From NCBI GenBank assembly GCA_030068145.1, contig JAPJBO010000019.1:62001-126000 (forward strand): a stretch of DNA of 64,000 nt, read 5' to 3'. Positions 62,125 to 64,000 of this stretch are shown in pieces. The notes below the pieces were generated by a model. The model did no database searches. It saw only the letters and a program-made list of their open reading frames with translations, and had not been told where the DNA came from. Position 1 is the first letter of the stretch. Each line of letters begins with the position of its first letter. Origin of the DNA: Diplonema papillatum (lineage: Eukaryota; Euglenozoa; Diplonemea; Diplonemida; Diplonemidae). Both the position numbers and the translations under genes were made by a program.

Positions 62125-62660
62125 CGCTGAGGGAGTCCACTCTCGCATTTATCTCATTTTCCTTGCATTCTGCCTAAGAAATGCGGGAGTGGGACTCCGC
62201 AATGCGGGAGTGGTACTCCCGCACTTTTTCACTCCCGCATCCACTCCCTCAACCGGTGGGGGAGTGTACTATCCTCCCTCGGGACTACTGACAGGCTTTC
62301 AAGGGGTCAACAGGTCCTCGCGCAGCGGCGTTCGCTGGCAATCCAAGAAGACTTCTACGAAGAATACGATACAAAAAGGAAGTGCGGTAGCAGCCGGAGG
62401 TACCACCTGCTGTCCAGCACCTGCGGACCATACGCAGCCGGCCCTGTGGACTCGTGTCGTATCGGACCGATCAATGGAAATGCTTGCCGCCAGAACAAAC
62501 CCGCCTTTCTTCGCCACTCTCGCACGCGTTGTTTCGAACTCCAGCTCCCAGCAGGCTTGGCCATCGCACGTGCTGACGTGCAATGCCTACTGGCAGTCTA
62601 TATACTCTCTACTCGCTACTGTACGTACTCTCTCACTCGTTTACTAACTTTGGCGAGCCA
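62125..62660. other. No gene; GGGAGT/ACTCCC inverted phrases
   Basis: ATGCGGGAGTGG and ACTCCCGCA phrases occur in both orientations between about 62140 and 62275 (GGACTCCGCAATGCGGGAGT), able to form a hairpin next to the rRNA piece. The rest shows nothing clear. Confidence 0.4.
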
Positions 62661-62667
62661 AAAGCTC

Positions 62668-62890
62668 GTACGCGTGAGGGTTTGCAAGAACGAGCTTGGA
62701 ATGGGTGTGTGCTGAACACCGCACGGGTCCCGTAGGCGCCGTGTCCGCGGGCCTTTAAGCCGCGGACACATAGGGTGGGTCATCCATCAGCGCGGGAACC
62801 TGAGAGTCTGCAGACAGAACAGCTGCGTGAGTCTGGTTTGTCGGGCGGCTCTCACGCGTGCGAGGCAGTGTTCTGTCTAAACAATAGAGC
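62668..62890 (-). repeat. Dispersed repeat family E, minus copy
   Basis: CTTGGAATGGGTGTGTGCTG, CGCACGGGTCCC, CCTTTAAGCCGCGGACAC and GTCTGCAGACAGAACAG, then GAGTCTGGTTTGTCGGGC, are the reverse complements of the family landmarks in the right order. Confidence 0.65.
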
Positions 62891-63132
62891 AGCGGCTGCT
62901 CGGCCAGTTCGAGCGGTTCAAGTTCGAGTACAAGGAGCTGCAGGACCGCGCCTTCGCCAAGCGCTGCGAGCTCTTCGACCAGGTGCACGACGCAGTGTGC
63001 TGCGAACAAAACCAACAAACACGCCTTTCCTCGCCCGCGTGTACCCACGTCAACGAATCGTCACCGTTTTCACGCACGCCGCGTACGCTCTAGCTCGGAG
63101 CATTCTTCTTCCTCTTCGTCTCCTTCTTTTTT
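62891..63132. other. No supported gene
   Basis: A short GC-rich stretch (62890-63000: QFERFKFEYKELQDRAFAKR and CELFDQVHD in one frame) looks helical and coding-like, but it has no start and ends within about 120 bases. It may be a lone exon fragment. Confidence 0.3.
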
Positions 63133-63350
63133 TGTATAAGCACCTGCTTTGTAGGAAATGCTTGAGGAGACTGCCAGTTGCGATAGATCAAAGGAGGTAA
63201 ATGTGCTGTAGCCCACACGAAACACAGGTAAATCCGGGTTCTGTGGCGGGGCGTAAGCGTTCAACAAAAAGGACCCACTTTGTAGTTGTATTGTTTTCTC
63301 CTCCTCTAGCCTCCTTCGAAATGAGCACAAGGCAGTCCCTCGAGTATTTT
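63133..63350 (-). repeat. Dispersed repeat family A, copy 7
   Basis: Full-length minus copy, directly followed by a B copy. It is a second A-B dimer with the same junction (ATTTTTTACATAAGCGCC on the plus strand). Confidence 0.8.
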
Positions 63351-63545
63351 TTACATAAGCGCCGGCTTGGAAGGAAATGCTTGACAAAGCTGCCATGCAA
63401 AAAAACCGAAGGCATCCCAAGTGCTGTAGCTACCGAACCACGTGTTGAACGGACGTGAGGTCATGCGGGTCTATCCCTTCACGACAAGACGCACAAACAC
63501 AACATGTCAAAAGTCCTGAGAAAACAACACACAGTGGTGTACGCG
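63345..63545 (-). repeat. Dispersed repeat family B, copy 7
   Basis: TACATAAGCGCCGGCTTGGA to AAAACAACACACAGTGGTGT. The family's 5' terminal part (CTCCGAATGG block) is missing. Confidence 0.75.
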
Positions 63546-63747
63546 AAGAACAAACTTGCACCGAGACCCCTCGGGTACCCAGTGCAAAAGGCAGTAAAGA
63601 CAGCACACTCCATCCACAAAGCAAATGAAGGTGGTATCGATATCGATCCCTGGCGCGTCAACCACTGCCCCCAACCACAGCCCTTTAGGTGCACTTTCAA
63701 CGAAAAATAAACCCACACGGGTTGGGGGGGGGGGGAGGGGTGGGCAA

Positions 63748-64000
63748 ATGGCGACCGTCGCTGTGCGGCTGAGCGACGAAGAGTTGACGAAAAGGAAAGC
63801 GGCGCTGATGCGGCGGCGGCTCGAGGCGCACGGGCGGTGGGTGAAGACGGCGAGGCCGGCCGAAAAGCCTGCCGCCGCCGTCTTGATGGAGGAGGAACCC
63901 GCCGACGAGCCCGAGCACACAACACTGCGGGTGAAAAATAGTAAAAGAGGACACAAAAGAGGACACAAAAGAGGACTCAAAAGAGGACACAAAAGAGGAC
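63748..64000 (+). CDS. 5' part of a basic protein with a Lys-Arg-Gly-His repeat (runs off the window)
   Basis: ATG 63748 (GCAAATGGCG) opens a frame that stays open to the window end. The first 60 residues are charged and helical (MATVAVRLSDEELTKRKAA, LMRRRLEAHGRWVKTARPA), then an acidic MEEEPADEPEH. A 12-base tandem unit (CACAAAAGAGGA) then encodes repeated KRGH. Base composition drops sharply after CTGCGGGTGAAA, so the exon may end there (CTGCGG|GTGAAA as donor) and the repeat may be intronic. A G run lies just upstream. No family recognised. Confidence 0.5.
   Translation, partial: MATVAVRLSDEELTKRKAALMRRRLEAHGRWVKTARPAEKPAAAVLMEEEPADEPEHTTLRVKNSKRGHKRGHKRGLKRGHKRG

Noticed and set aside
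63504..63710. 68-residue frame beginning MSKVLRKQHTVVYAK
   Set aside because: Its first part lies in a family B repeat, and nothing else supports it.

Overview
The window is nuclear DNA of a repeat-rich microbial eukaryote. Evidence: a spliceosomal GT-AG intron in a DNAJC8-type gene, hAT transposons with 8-bp target-site duplications, many dispersed short repeats, long minisatellites and a RecQ4-type helicase gene. A fragment of small-subunit rRNA (about 4855-4990, minus strand) carries CAGCACCCGCGG where most organisms have CAGCMGCCGCGG. To my knowledge that variant, with the following TGCTG-TGCTGTTAA block, is typical of kinetoplastid and related euglenozoan rRNA. A euglenozoan, perhaps a diplonemid-like flagellate, is therefore my best guess, but it is an inference and not a species call.

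Layout. 0-16 kb: mostly dispersed repeats (families A, B, D, E and F in this report), small inverted-repeat elements, minisatellites, a small Sel1-like gene with decayed copies, and an unrecognised helical protein gene at 12.8 kb with a broken duplicate. 16.6-17.9 kb: a two-exon DNAJC8-like J-domain gene. 19.8-20.7 kb: a short hAT element with perfect target-site duplications. 21.3-26.1 kb: an ankyrin-repeat gene (23970-24674) surrounded by four decaying copies, one split by another repeat, with a foldback-like element at 22.2-23.8 kb. 27.5-30.8 kb: a 200-bp CT tract, a small gene behind a good TATA box, and repeats. 31.3-41.4 kb: a striking nest of inverted-repeat elements separated by palindromic ACTTGTTATATAACAAGT arrays. 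It holds a 1.85-kb hAT element (whose empty site is preserved in the partner arm) and a zinc-knuckle gene. 42.6-49.8 kb: candidate exons separated by minisatellite-filled introns, with tandem exon duplications. 50.8-52.6 kb: a tandem array of about 45 units that is free of stop codons in all three forward frames. 53-61 kb: a decayed reverse-transcriptase-like remnant, then a very large RecQ4-like gene flanked by fragments of its own 5' and 3' ends. 61.9-62.1 kb: a piece of large-subunit rRNA 3' end. The window closes inside a gene with a Lys-Arg-Gly-His repeat.

The recognisable host genes concern DNA repair or replication (RecQ4-like) and splicing-associated chaperoning (DNAJC8-like). They show no operon-like relation. 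The most interesting signals are (1) the nested foldback system built from palindromic arrays, (2) a recurrent ~50-bp leader motif with a TTTAAAA core found just upstream of most of the credible genes and also of broken copies, and (3) two repeat families with shared termini that form head-to-tail dimers. Gene boundaries rest on reading alone; no searches were run.
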